Positions 1 to 5,419 of a DNA stretch of 5,419 nucleotides are shown piece after piece. The stretch's first letter is position 1. The number at the start of each line of letters is the position of its first letter. Origin of the DNA: an uncultured Gammaproteobacteria bacterium (GTDB lineage: Bacteria > Pseudomonadota > Gammaproteobacteria > Arenicellales > Poriferihabitantaceae); assembly GCA_938021685.1 (NCBI GenBank), contig CALIFM010000143.1, positions 1 to 5,419 of the forward strand, read 5' to 3'. Position numbers and translations under genes: made by a program. The notes beneath the pieces are model-generated. The model made no database searches. It saw only the letters and a list, made by a program, of their open reading frames with translations, and was not told the origin of the DNA.

Positions 1-12
1 GCCGCCCTTTTT
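1..12 (+). terminator. Possible 3' half of an intrinsic terminator (cut by window edge)
   Basis: The window opens with GCCGCCC followed directly by TTTTT, which is what the descending arm and T-tract of a rho-independent terminator look like. The ascending arm (expected GGGCGGC) would lie outside the window, so the hairpin cannot be confirmed. If real, it would sit between an upstream gene, possibly the binding-protein gene dppA, and dppB. There it could lower read-through so that the binding protein is made in excess over the membrane parts, as is common in ABC importer operons. Chance GC-rich sequence is an equally fair reading. Confidence 0.25.
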
Positions 13-35
13 CATTGTTTCTTGTTACATTATTT

Positions 36-40
36 TAAGG
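36..40 (+). promoter_or_regulatory. Likely ribosome binding site for dppB
   Basis: TAAGG lies 10 bases before the GTG start of dppB, a somewhat long but workable Shine-Dalgarno spacing. It supports the GTG at 51 as the start, and the resulting N-terminus also aligns residue for residue with remembered E. coli DppB. An 8-base palindrome, GCTTAAGC (40-47), lies between this site and the start codon; it is too short to call an operator. Confidence 0.45.
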
Positions 41-50
41 CTTAAGCACT

Positions 51-1058
51 GTGTTTGCGTTTATTCTGCGTAAAATTGGTTTGTTGATTCCGACTTTTTT
101 CGGAGTCACTTTGGCCTCATTTGCATTCATTCGCGCCATACCGGGCGACCCTGTGCTGATGATGGCAGGCGAACGCGGCATGACCCCAGAGCGCCATGCT
201 GAAATGCTGAAGGAGTTCGGCTTTGACCGGCCATTATACGAACAATATTGGGAGTATTTAACAGGCATCTTTCAAGGTGATTTAGGCAATTCCCTCGTCA
301 CTAAAAAGCCTGTTTTTGAAGAGTTTTTTACCCTGTTCCCAGCCACTCTGGAACTATCCATTTTTGCAATCATCTTCGCGATGCTTCTTGGCCTTCCTGC
401 TGGCATCATCGCCGCGATGAAACGTGGAACACTTATTGACCAAGGCGTGATGGGGACTGCGTTGGTCGGATACTCAATGCCAATTTTCTGGTGGGGCCTG
501 TTACTTATTTTGCTTTTTTCTGGCAAGTGGGGACTAACCCCAGTTTCAGGCAGAATTGGTATCGAATATTTCTTTCCTAATGGAACAGGCTTTATGCTAA
601 TCGACAGCTTACGGTCTGGACAAGAAGGAGCATTTCGCTCTGCTTTATCACACTTGATATTGCCGACTATTGCTTTGGGCACAATACCTCTAGCCGTAAT
701 TGCTCGGCAAACACGCTCCGCTATGCTTGAGGTACTAAGCGAAGACTACGTCCGAACCGCAAGAGCAAAAGGATTGTCCAATTTTCGGGTAATTGGGGTA
801 CACGCGCTACGTAATGCCTTAATTCCGGTTGTTACTACCATTGGTTTACAAGTAGGTGTACTTTTTGCCGGCGCTATTTTGACAGAGAGCATATTTTCAT
901 GGCCAGGCATTGGCAAGTGGATGGTCGATTCCATTACTCGCCGAGACTATCCGTCTGTGCAAGGCGGCTTATTATTAATTGCTACCATTGTGATAATGGT
1001 AAATCTAATCGTTGATATTCTTTACGGATTGATCAACCCGAAAGTCCGAGTAACTTAA
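51..1058 (+). CDS. dppB: Dipeptide ABC transporter permease DppB
   Basis: This is one of the two inner-membrane permease subunits of a DppABCDF-type dipeptide importer; it pairs with DppC to form the translocation path. The protein has 335 residues (E. coli DppB has 339) and starts with GTG; the start matches the conserved FILRKIGLLIPTF opening. Six hydrophobic segments are visible at about residues 9-29, 100-122, 136-157, 200-219, 254-281 and 305-327, with a long periplasmic stretch between the first two carrying the PGDP and MAGERG motifs. The cytoplasmic EAA coupling loop lies near residues 231-260 (EDYVRTARAKGL followed by HALRNALIPV) and contacts the ATPases. It is the first gene in a four-gene operon, with 5 bases before dppC. 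It looks intact. Identity as DppB rather than OppB, NikB or GsiC rests on overall resemblance to E. coli DppB; substrate range is not shown by sequence. Confidence 0.93.
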   Translation: MFAFILRKIGLLIPTFFGVTLASFAFIRAIPGDPVLMMAGERGMTPERHAEMLKEFGFDRPLYEQYWEYLTGIFQGDLGNSLVTKKPVFEEFFTLFPATLELSIFAIIFAMLLGLPAGIIAAMKRGTLIDQGVMGTALVGYSMPIFWWGLLLILLFSGKWGLTPVSGRIGIEYFFPNGTGFMLIDSLRSGQEGAFRSALSHLILPTIALGTIPLAVIARQTRSAMLEVLSEDYVRTARAKGLSNFRVIGVHALRNALIPVVTTIGLQVGVLFAGAILTESIFSWPGIGKWMVDSITRRDYPSVQGGLLLIATIVIMVNLIVDILYGLINPKVRVT

Positions 1059-1063
1059 ATCAG

Positions 1064-1972
1064 ATGAATACAACGACAACAGCATCTGCAGATGACATGG
1101 CCGAGCAAAAGCAAAGTTCACTAGCTGAGTTCTGGTTTTATTTCAAAGCTAACAAAGGTGCCGTAGCAGGCTTAATTGTCTTCTTAATTATATGTTTCGT
1201 CGCTATTTTTGCTGATGTTGTTGCACCTTATGACCCTACTGAACAATTTAGAGATTCATTATTGTTGCCACCCGCCTGGCAAGAAGGCGGAAGCTCACAG
1301 TTTTTACTAGGCACTGATCCTTTAGGAAGAGACCTATTATCTAGGCTGATCCATGGTAGCCGATACTCTTTATTTGTGGGCTGCATTGTTGTCCCAATTG
1401 CGCTTATAGTTGGCGTCATCATTGGCTTGTTTGCTGGTGTAATTGGCGGAAAAACAGATACCATTATCATGCGTATCATGGATACCATCCTTGCTTTTCC
1501 AAGCTTACTGCTCGCACTTGTGCTTGTCGCGATATTAGGGCCAAGCTTAACCAATGCAATGATTGCTATCGCAATCGTACAACAACCTCACTATGTGCGT
1601 TTAACACGTGCAGCTGTATTGGGTGAACGTAATAAAGATTACGTGACGGCGGCTAAAGTCAGTGGTGTAGGGCAGTTGCGATTAATGTTTATGACTATTT
1701 TGCCCAACTGCTTGCCCCCCCTGATTGTGCAAGCGGCCCTATCATTTTCTAGCGCTATTTTGGATGCAGCTGCGCTGGGCTTTCTTGGCATGGGTGCCCA
1801 ACCACCTACACCTGAGTGGGGTACTATGTTAGCTGGCGCAAAAGATTATATTCTACGAGCATGGTGGATCGTTACATTACCAGGCATAGCAATAGTCGTC
1901 ACTGTGCTGGCCATCAACCTCATGGGAGACGGTCTACGTGATGCGCTGGACCCGAAGCTCAAGCGCTCGTAA
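1064..1972 (+). CDS. dppC: Dipeptide ABC transporter permease DppC
   Basis: This is the second permease of the importer, an inner-membrane partner of DppB. The protein has 302 residues (E. coli DppC has 300). A short Thr/Ser-rich cytoplasmic N-terminus precedes the first membrane segment (about 33-55). The family hallmark LLGTDPLGRDLLSRLIHGSR sits at 81-100. Further hydrophobic segments lie near 102-126, 144-172, 212-240 and 268-288. The EAA loop is at about 191-220 (KDYVTAAKVSGVG, then ILPNCLPPL), and LGFLGMGAQPPTPEWG at 238-253 and the C-terminal GDGLRDALDPKL are almost unchanged from E. coli DppC. The start is the ATG 5 bases after the dppB stop. No clear Shine-Dalgarno precedes it, so translational coupling is likely. 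An internal ATG at residue 12 is an alternative start, also without a good ribosome site. The dppD start follows 2 bases after the stop. Confidence 0.93.
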   Translation: MNTTTTASADDMAEQKQSSLAEFWFYFKANKGAVAGLIVFLIICFVAIFADVVAPYDPTEQFRDSLLLPPAWQEGGSSQFLLGTDPLGRDLLSRLIHGSRYSLFVGCIVVPIALIVGVIIGLFAGVIGGKTDTIIMRIMDTILAFPSLLLALVLVAILGPSLTNAMIAIAIVQQPHYVRLTRAAVLGERNKDYVTAAKVSGVGQLRLMFMTILPNCLPPLIVQAALSFSSAILDAAALGFLGMGAQPPTPEWGTMLAGAKDYILRAWWIVTLPGIAIVVTVLAINLMGDGLRDALDPKLKRS

Positions 1973-1974
1973 TC

Positions 1975-3123
1975 ATGGCTCTATTAAGCATAGAAAATCT
2001 ATCGGTTGCGTTTAAAACTGCTGGCGGCTTGTTCAAAGCAGTTGATGGTGTCAACATAAATATAGACGAAAGCGAAGTGCTGGCTATTGTGGGCGAATCT
2101 GGTTCAGGTAAATCTGTAGCTATGCTTGCTGTCATGGGCTTACTGCCTTGGACGGCGCAAGTGACCGCAGACAAAATGCAGTTTGACGGCCAAGACTTGC
2201 TGGGCATGAGCAAGAAGCAGCGCCGCGAAATTATTGGTCGCGACATCAGTATGATCTTTCAAGAACCAATGACCAGCTTGAATCCATGCTTTACAGTAGG
2301 GTTTCAGCTTACTGAAGGCATAAAATCACACCTCAAATTAAGTCGTAGCGAGCGCCGAGAACGCGCCATTGAATTACTACAATTAGTAGGTATCCCCGCC
2401 CCTGAAAAACGTCTCTCAGCTTTTCCGCATCAATTATCGGGCGGCATGAGCCAACGGGTGATGATTGCCATGGCAATTGCTAGCAACCCGAAGCTTTTAA
2501 TTGCCGACGAGCCCACCACCGCATTGGATGTCACTATTCAAGCACAAATTTTGCAGCTGCTGCTGAAAATCCAAAAAGAAACCAACATGGCCTTGGTGTT
2601 GATCACCCATGACATGGGTGTGGTAGCCGAAACTGCTCAACGTGTAGCCGTGCAATATGCCGGGCAAAAAATTGAAGAACAAGACGTACACGCTTTATTT
2701 GACCACCCGTTTCACCCATATACTGCAGCTTTATTGGCTGCTTTACCTGAACGAGCTAATAGTAAGCGTTTGCCGTCGATTCCAGGTGTAGTCCCAGGTC
2801 AATTTGATCGTCCAAACGGCTGCTTATTCTCGCCACGCTGTAGCGATGCACAAGAACTTTGTCACGAAACCCAACCTAATAAAGGCACAGCTGACCAAGG
2901 TTACGCTCGATGCCACTTTCCCCTTCTAAAACAAGAGCCTCCTGTAGAGGAGGAGGAAGAAGCGAACAAAGAAAAAGCAACAACCAAAAACCATCGATCT
3001 GCCGGCACCGCAGCAAACAAAATGACGGCTGCGGCGGATAAAGCCAAAACAACACTGAATAAGGCTAAGATGAGCATCAAATCCAAGGCTAATAAAGCCA
3101 AAGCAAAGAGACAGAAGAAATGA
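1975..3123 (+). CDS. dppD: Dipeptide ABC transporter ATP-binding protein DppD with extra Lys/Ala-rich C-terminal tail
   Basis: This is a cytoplasmic ATPase subunit that should pair with DppF to power dipeptide import. All nucleotide-binding motifs are present: Walker A GESGSGKS (40-47), Q-loop Gln96 in IFQEPMTSLNP, signature LSGGMSQR (154-161), Walker B LLIADEP (174-180; Asp178, Glu179), D-loop ALD (183-185) and H-loop His212. The oligopeptide-transporter C-terminal domain follows (about 240-318). Its four cysteines, 283, 289, 296 and 313, match the positions that hold an iron-sulphur cluster in some relatives. At 382 residues it is about 55 longer than E. coli DppD (327). The surplus is a tail with five consecutive Glu (325-329) followed by 52 residues containing 15 Lys, 2 Arg and 12 Ala. 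The reading frame is uninterrupted and its stop overlaps the dppF start as ATGA, so the tail belongs to the same gene. The ATPase identity is firm; the role of the tail is unknown. Confidence 0.93.
   Translation: MALLSIENLSVAFKTAGGLFKAVDGVNINIDESEVLAIVGESGSGKSVAMLAVMGLLPWTAQVTADKMQFDGQDLLGMSKKQRREIIGRDISMIFQEPMTSLNPCFTVGFQLTEGIKSHLKLSRSERRERAIELLQLVGIPAPEKRLSAFPHQLSGGMSQRVMIAMAIASNPKLLIADEPTTALDVTIQAQILQLLLKIQKETNMALVLITHDMGVVAETAQRVAVQYAGQKIEEQDVHALFDHPFHPYTAALLAALPERANSKRLPSIPGVVPGQFDRPNGCLFSPRCSDAQELCHETQPNKGTADQGYARCHFPLLKQEPPVEEEEEANKEKATTKNHRSAGTAANKMTAAADKAKTTLNKAKMSIKSKANKAKAKRQKK
2935..3120 (+). other. Low-complexity tail of DppD: acidic patch then basic Lys/Ala-rich segment
   Basis: This part of dppD encodes residues 321-382. 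It opens with EPPVEEEEEA and becomes strongly basic, with repeated [D/N]KAK units at residues 355-358, 362-365 and 373-376, ending in KAKRQKK. The DNA is purine-rich and contains short direct repeats: ATAAAGCCAAA at 3038-3048 and 3092-3102, and AAGGCTAA at 3061-3068 and 3085-3092. The composition recalls the Lys/Ala-rich, histone H1-like tails of bacterial proteins such as AlgP and PhaF, which bind nucleic acid. That is only a compositional likeness. It is probably flexible or helical and lies beyond the folded ATPase. Confidence 0.8.
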
Positions 3124-4112
3124 GCAAACCTGTACTTATTGCTGACAAACTGAGCAAGCACTACCAAGTTCCACGTGGCGCATTTAAAAAGCCTGCCAAT
3201 CTCATTGCTTTGAATGAAGTGAGTTTTAGCCTATATAAAGGCAAAACCTTAGCTGTAGTAGGCGAATCAGGCTGTGGAAAATCCACCTTGGCGCAGTTGG
3301 TTAGCATGATCAACACACCCACCTCTGGCTCGCTGCTAATAAATGATCAAGAACTAGCGAGCGCGGACAAAGAACTGCTTAAAGAATACCGTCCGCGTGT
3401 GCAAATCGTATTTCAAAATCCATACGGTTCATTAAACCCACGGCAAAAAATAGGCTCGGCATTGACTGAACCTCTAAAAATGAACACCGACTTGTCCGTG
3501 AGCGAACGCAACGAACAAGCTACTACAATGATTAAACAAGTAGGATTGCGTCCAGAGTACTTAGAGCGCTACCCACACATGTTTTCAGGCGGTCAACGAC
3601 AACGTATTGCCATCGCGCGGGCCCTGATGCTTAACCCTGAAATTTTAGTGCTCGATGAGCCTGTCTCTGCATTAGACGTATCAATTCAAGCACAAATACT
3701 TAATTTACTCAGTGACTTACAAGAGAAAAATAATCTAGCTTATCTCTTCATAAGTCATGATCTTTCGGTAGTTAAACATATCGCTGACGAAGTAATGGTG
3801 ATGTATTTAGGCCGTACTGTGGAGCACGGCGAAAATACGGCCTTTTTCAAGGCACCACAGCACCCTTATTCGCAAGCCTTGCTGGCCTCTACGCCTGTTC
3901 CTATTCCAGGCCGTGAGAAGCAGCACATCAGTTTAAGTGGCGAAATTCCTTCACCCATCGACCCACCCAGTGGCTGTACGTTTCACCCACGTTGCCCTGC
4001 TTTCAATAGCGAGGCAGGTTGTGAACAGCATTCGCCCAGCTTACAAAGCTATACAAACGATTCATCCATGCAAGTGGCCTGCCACGTGGCAATTAATCAA
4101 CTAACGGGTTAA
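3120..4112 (+). CDS. dppF: Dipeptide ABC transporter ATP-binding protein DppF
   Basis: This is the second cytoplasmic ATPase of the importer. The protein has 330 residues (E. coli DppF has 334). Motifs in order are Walker A GESGCGKS (48-55), Q-loop Gln99 in VFQNPYGSLNP, signature FSGGQRQR (155-162; Phe in the first position is normal for DppF), Walker B ILVLDEP (175-181; Asp179, Glu180), D-loop ALD (184-186) and H-loop His213. The C-terminal peptide-transporter domain contains LSGEIPSPIDPPSGC and four cysteines at 286, 292, 301 and 321, a probable iron-sulphur site by analogy with related transporters. The start codon overlaps the dppD stop in ATGA, so translation probably reinitiates or is coupled; upstream AAAGAG (3105-3110) is a weak ribosome site at 9 bases. 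It is the last gene of the operon, ending 30 bases before the convergent M19 gene. No motif is missing. Confidence 0.94.
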   Translation: MSKPVLIADKLSKHYQVPRGAFKKPANLIALNEVSFSLYKGKTLAVVGESGCGKSTLAQLVSMINTPTSGSLLINDQELASADKELLKEYRPRVQIVFQNPYGSLNPRQKIGSALTEPLKMNTDLSVSERNEQATTMIKQVGLRPEYLERYPHMFSGGQRQRIAIARALMLNPEILVLDEPVSALDVSIQAQILNLLSDLQEKNNLAYLFISHDLSVVKHIADEVMVMYLGRTVEHGENTAFFKAPQHPYSQALLASTPVPIPGREKQHISLSGEIPSPIDPPSGCTFHPRCPAFNSEAGCEQHSPSLQSYTNDSSMQVACHVAINQLTG

Positions 4113-4142
4113 CTACCTCGCTGCAGACGCCCACTTTGCTAC
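4113..4142. other. 30-base gap between convergent genes
   Basis: This is the only spacer between the stop codons of dppF and the M19 gene. It includes a CTGCAG hexamer, but no stem followed by a T-run is visible on either strand. Termination must therefore depend on rho, on sequence inside the neighbouring genes, or on the two transcripts running into each other. Confidence 0.6.
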
Positions 4143-5153
4143 TTAGGCTGGCGCAAATGACTGCTCAAAAAAGCGAAGCCAGTTCCCGCCCATCACTTTG
4201 GCAATTTCATCTTGATGCATACCGTGCTCTGCCAAACCAGCAGCAATATTGCCAAAATCTAAGTTATTTTCAAACCAACTGGGCTGTGCCGGCCAGCTAG
4301 CATTACTGGCAGAGCCTTCACCATAGTCTTTATCGATTGACCAACGGCCATTACGCATCCACGTCAGGATAGAAGTGGGCTGGCTTTGACATAAATCAGA
4401 TCCTATACCAATGTGGTCAACACCCATTAAATCTGCAGTACGTGCCACCATTTCACAAAAACTTTTTAGCGTACAATCAGGGCCATCTTTAAGATGAAAT
4501 GGATACATACTAAATCCCAGCATCCCCCCACTTTCGCCAAGCGCACGTAGCACCGTATCAGATTTATTCCGCAAAGCAGGCTCAAAGAAGGTCGGGTTAG
4601 CATGGGTAATAGCAATTGGCCGTGTAGATAGCTCTATTGCATCTAGTGTAGACTGCTCAGCACTGTGCGACATGTCCACTACCATCCCCACACGATTCAT
4701 CTCGCTGATTGCTTGTTTACCAAAGCGCGTTACGCCACTATCAGTATCTTCATAGCACCCGGTGGCTAATGGGCTTTGATTGTTATAGGTCAACTGCATA
4801 AAGCGCACACCTAATTGATGAAATATCTCGATCAAAAACACGTCATTATCAATTGGCGAGCAATTTTGAAAACCAAATACAATGCCAGTGCGCCCTGTCT
4901 CTTGTGCACGCTGCACATCCGCCGCGCACCGTACTGGCATAATCAGATCAGAATATTGTACAAAGCGCTGGTTCCAATCTGCAATATTGCTAATGGTTTC
5001 AAAGGTATTTTCCCAATACACAATGGTCACATGCACACAGTCCACACCGCCTGCCCGCATTTGCTCAAACACATCGCGGGTCCAATTGTTGTACTGTAAA
5101 CCGTCAATTAACACCGGTATATTGGGCATAGCCACTTGTTTTGCTTTACTCAT
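4143..5153 (-). CDS. Peptidase M19 (membrane/renal dipeptidase-like) protein with altered metal site
   Basis: The protein has 336 residues and belongs to the renal dipeptidase family, metal-dependent TIM-barrel enzymes of the amidohydrolase type that cleave dipeptides. Family landmarks are IDG near residue 16, GFQNCSPI (94-101), RFMQLTYNNQSPLATGCYE (117-135), VVDMSH (158-163), AITH (181-184), LRNKSD (194-199), GIGSD (249-253) and the closing MGGNWLRFF (321-329). His163, His184, Arg195 and Asp253 match human renal dipeptidase His198, His219, Arg230 and Asp288. The classical N-terminal HxD is replaced by Leu19 and Tyr21, the bridging Glu125 by Gln96, and His152 by Tyr123. No signal peptide or membrane segment is seen, so it should be cytosolic, which would suit imported dipeptides. 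It lies 12 bases after an aldehyde dehydrogenase gene on the same strand. The ATG at 5153 has AGAG 7 bases upstream; Met9 is an alternative start. The family call is firm; dipeptidase activity is not assured. Confidence 0.88.
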   Translation of the reverse strand: MSKAKQVAMPNIPVLIDGLQYNNWTRDVFEQMRAGGVDCVHVTIVYWENTFETISNIADWNQRFVQYSDLIMPVRCAADVQRAQETGRTGIVFGFQNCSPIDNDVFLIEIFHQLGVRFMQLTYNNQSPLATGCYEDTDSGVTRFGKQAISEMNRVGMVVDMSHSAEQSTLDAIELSTRPIAITHANPTFFEPALRNKSDTVLRALGESGGMLGFSMYPFHLKDGPDCTLKSFCEMVARTADLMGVDHIGIGSDLCQSQPTSILTWMRNGRWSIDKDYGEGSASNASWPAQPSWFENNLDFGNIAAGLAEHGMHQDEIAKVMGGNWLRFFEQSFAPA

Positions 5154-5160
5154 AGGACTG

Positions 5161-5164
5161 CTCT
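5161..5164 (-). promoter_or_regulatory. Ribosome binding site supporting the M19 gene start
   Basis: On the minus strand AGAG lies 7 bases before the ATG at 5153, in the 12-base gap after the aldehyde dehydrogenase stop. It is weak but well spaced and favours this ATG over the in-frame Met9 codon. With so short a gap, translation may also be coupled to the upstream gene. Confidence 0.35.
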
Positions 5165-5165
5165 G

Positions 5166-5419
5166 TTAGTAGGCCTTCATGTAAGTAGTCTTTACCTGTG
5201 TATAAAATTCCGCCGCATACTTCCCTTGCTCACGACTGCCATAGCTAGAGTTTTTACGCCCGCCAAACGGCACGTGATAATCAGTGCCCGCAGTCGGTAA
5301 GTTAATCATCACACAACCCGTTTTAGCATGCCGTTTAAAATGGTTAGCCTTCGCCAAAGACTCACTAATGATGCCAGAAGTTAAGCCAAATTCAGTGTCA
5401 TTCACCATACTTAGGCCTT
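5166..5419 (-). CDS. Aldehyde dehydrogenase, C-terminal part (gene runs off right edge)
   Basis: The last 83 complete codons of an NAD(P)-dependent aldehyde dehydrogenase are visible; the frame stays open to the window edge, so the apparent Met at 5408 is internal. The family's C-terminal landmarks are present: NDTEFGLTSGI, then TGCVMINLPTAG, then VPFGGRKNSSYGSREQGKYA and the closing EFYTQVKTTY. The catalytic Cys and Glu and the cofactor-binding fold lie outside the window and cannot be judged. The DYHVPFGGRK and SREQG pattern recalls alpha-ketoglutarate-semialdehyde dehydrogenase-like enzymes, which oxidise the semialdehyde formed in hydroxyproline or sugar-acid breakdown. This subgroup call is from memory and tentative. 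The gene probably shares a transcript with the M19 gene, whose start lies 12 bases beyond its stop, and any promoter would be further right. Confidence 0.88.
   Translation of the reverse strand, partial: GLSMVNDTEFGLTSGIISESLAKANHFKRHAKTGCVMINLPTAGTDYHVPFGGRKNSSYGSREQGKYAAEFYTQVKTTYMKAY

Noticed and set aside
13..35. AT-rich leader as a sigma-70 promoter for dppB.
   Set aside because: TTGTTT-like and TACATT-like boxes can be found but not at about 17-base spacing; no credible pair is seen.
40..47. GCTTAAGC palindrome just before the dppB start, as an operator.
   Set aside because: Eight bases is too short, it lies between the ribosome site and the start codon, and there is no second copy nearby.
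2949..2976. Possible programmed -1 frameshift in dppD: SD-like run about 14 bases before a GAAAAAG stretch, similar in plan to dnaX.
   Set aside because: The A-run in frame (AAA GAA AAA GCA) does not form a proper X XXY YYZ slippery heptamer, no clear downstream stem was found, and the -1 frame simply ends at 3041. Noted only as a weak possibility.
2901..3167. Minus-strand open frame opposite the DppD tail, rich in Leu, Ala, Phe and Val and looking like a membrane protein.
   Set aside because: The hydrophobic look is the complement of Lys/Ala codons read in reverse; it spans the dppD-dppF junction and has no independent support.
4815..5169. Plus-strand open frames opposite the M19 gene.
   Set aside because: They are antisense to a well-supported M19 gene, lack ribosome sites and have no recognisable protein features; treated as shadows.

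Overview
This window looks like a segment of a gammaproteobacterial chromosome. I base that on the close, nearly full-length resemblance of the transporter proteins to Escherichia coli DppB, DppC, DppD and DppF as I remember those sequences, and on a moderate base composition (judged by eye, not computed). The species cannot be named from the sequence. A marine or environmental heterotroph would fit, but that is a guess.

Layout: the first 50 bases are non-coding. They begin with a GC-rich stretch followed by five T, which may be the tail of an intrinsic terminator from an upstream gene, and they end in the leader of dppB. Positions 51-4112 hold four tightly packed plus-strand genes, dppB-dppC-dppD-dppF, with gaps of 5 and 2 bases and then a 4-base ATGA overlap. 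This is a typical operon for a dipeptide ABC importer with two permeases and two ATPases. The periplasmic binding protein gene (dppA) is not in the window and may lie just upstream. After a 30-base gap, two minus-strand genes converge on the operon: a cytosolic peptidase M19 (renal dipeptidase-like) gene at 4143-5153 and, 12 bases upstream of it on the same strand, the C-terminal part of an aldehyde dehydrogenase gene that runs off the right edge. There is no gene-free stretch longer than 300 bases, and I saw no tRNA, rRNA, CRISPR, insertion sequence or phage feature.

How the genes may work together: the importer brings dipeptides or similar small amides into the cytoplasm. The M19 protein has no signal peptide and could hydrolyse them there, and the aldehyde dehydrogenase could oxidise an aldehyde made further down the same catabolic route. 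The C-terminal sequence of the dehydrogenase recalls the alpha-ketoglutarate-semialdehyde dehydrogenase type, so degradation of a hydroxyproline- or proline-derived compound is a reasonable but unproven hypothesis.

The two points most worth a second look are (1) the roughly 60-residue acidic-then-Lys/Ala-rich tail on DppD, which the E. coli protein lacks, and (2) the M19 protein, in which the N-terminal His-x-Asp and the bridging Glu metal ligands of classical renal dipeptidases are replaced while the two later His ligands remain. No wholly new system is evident; most of the window is a well-known transporter.
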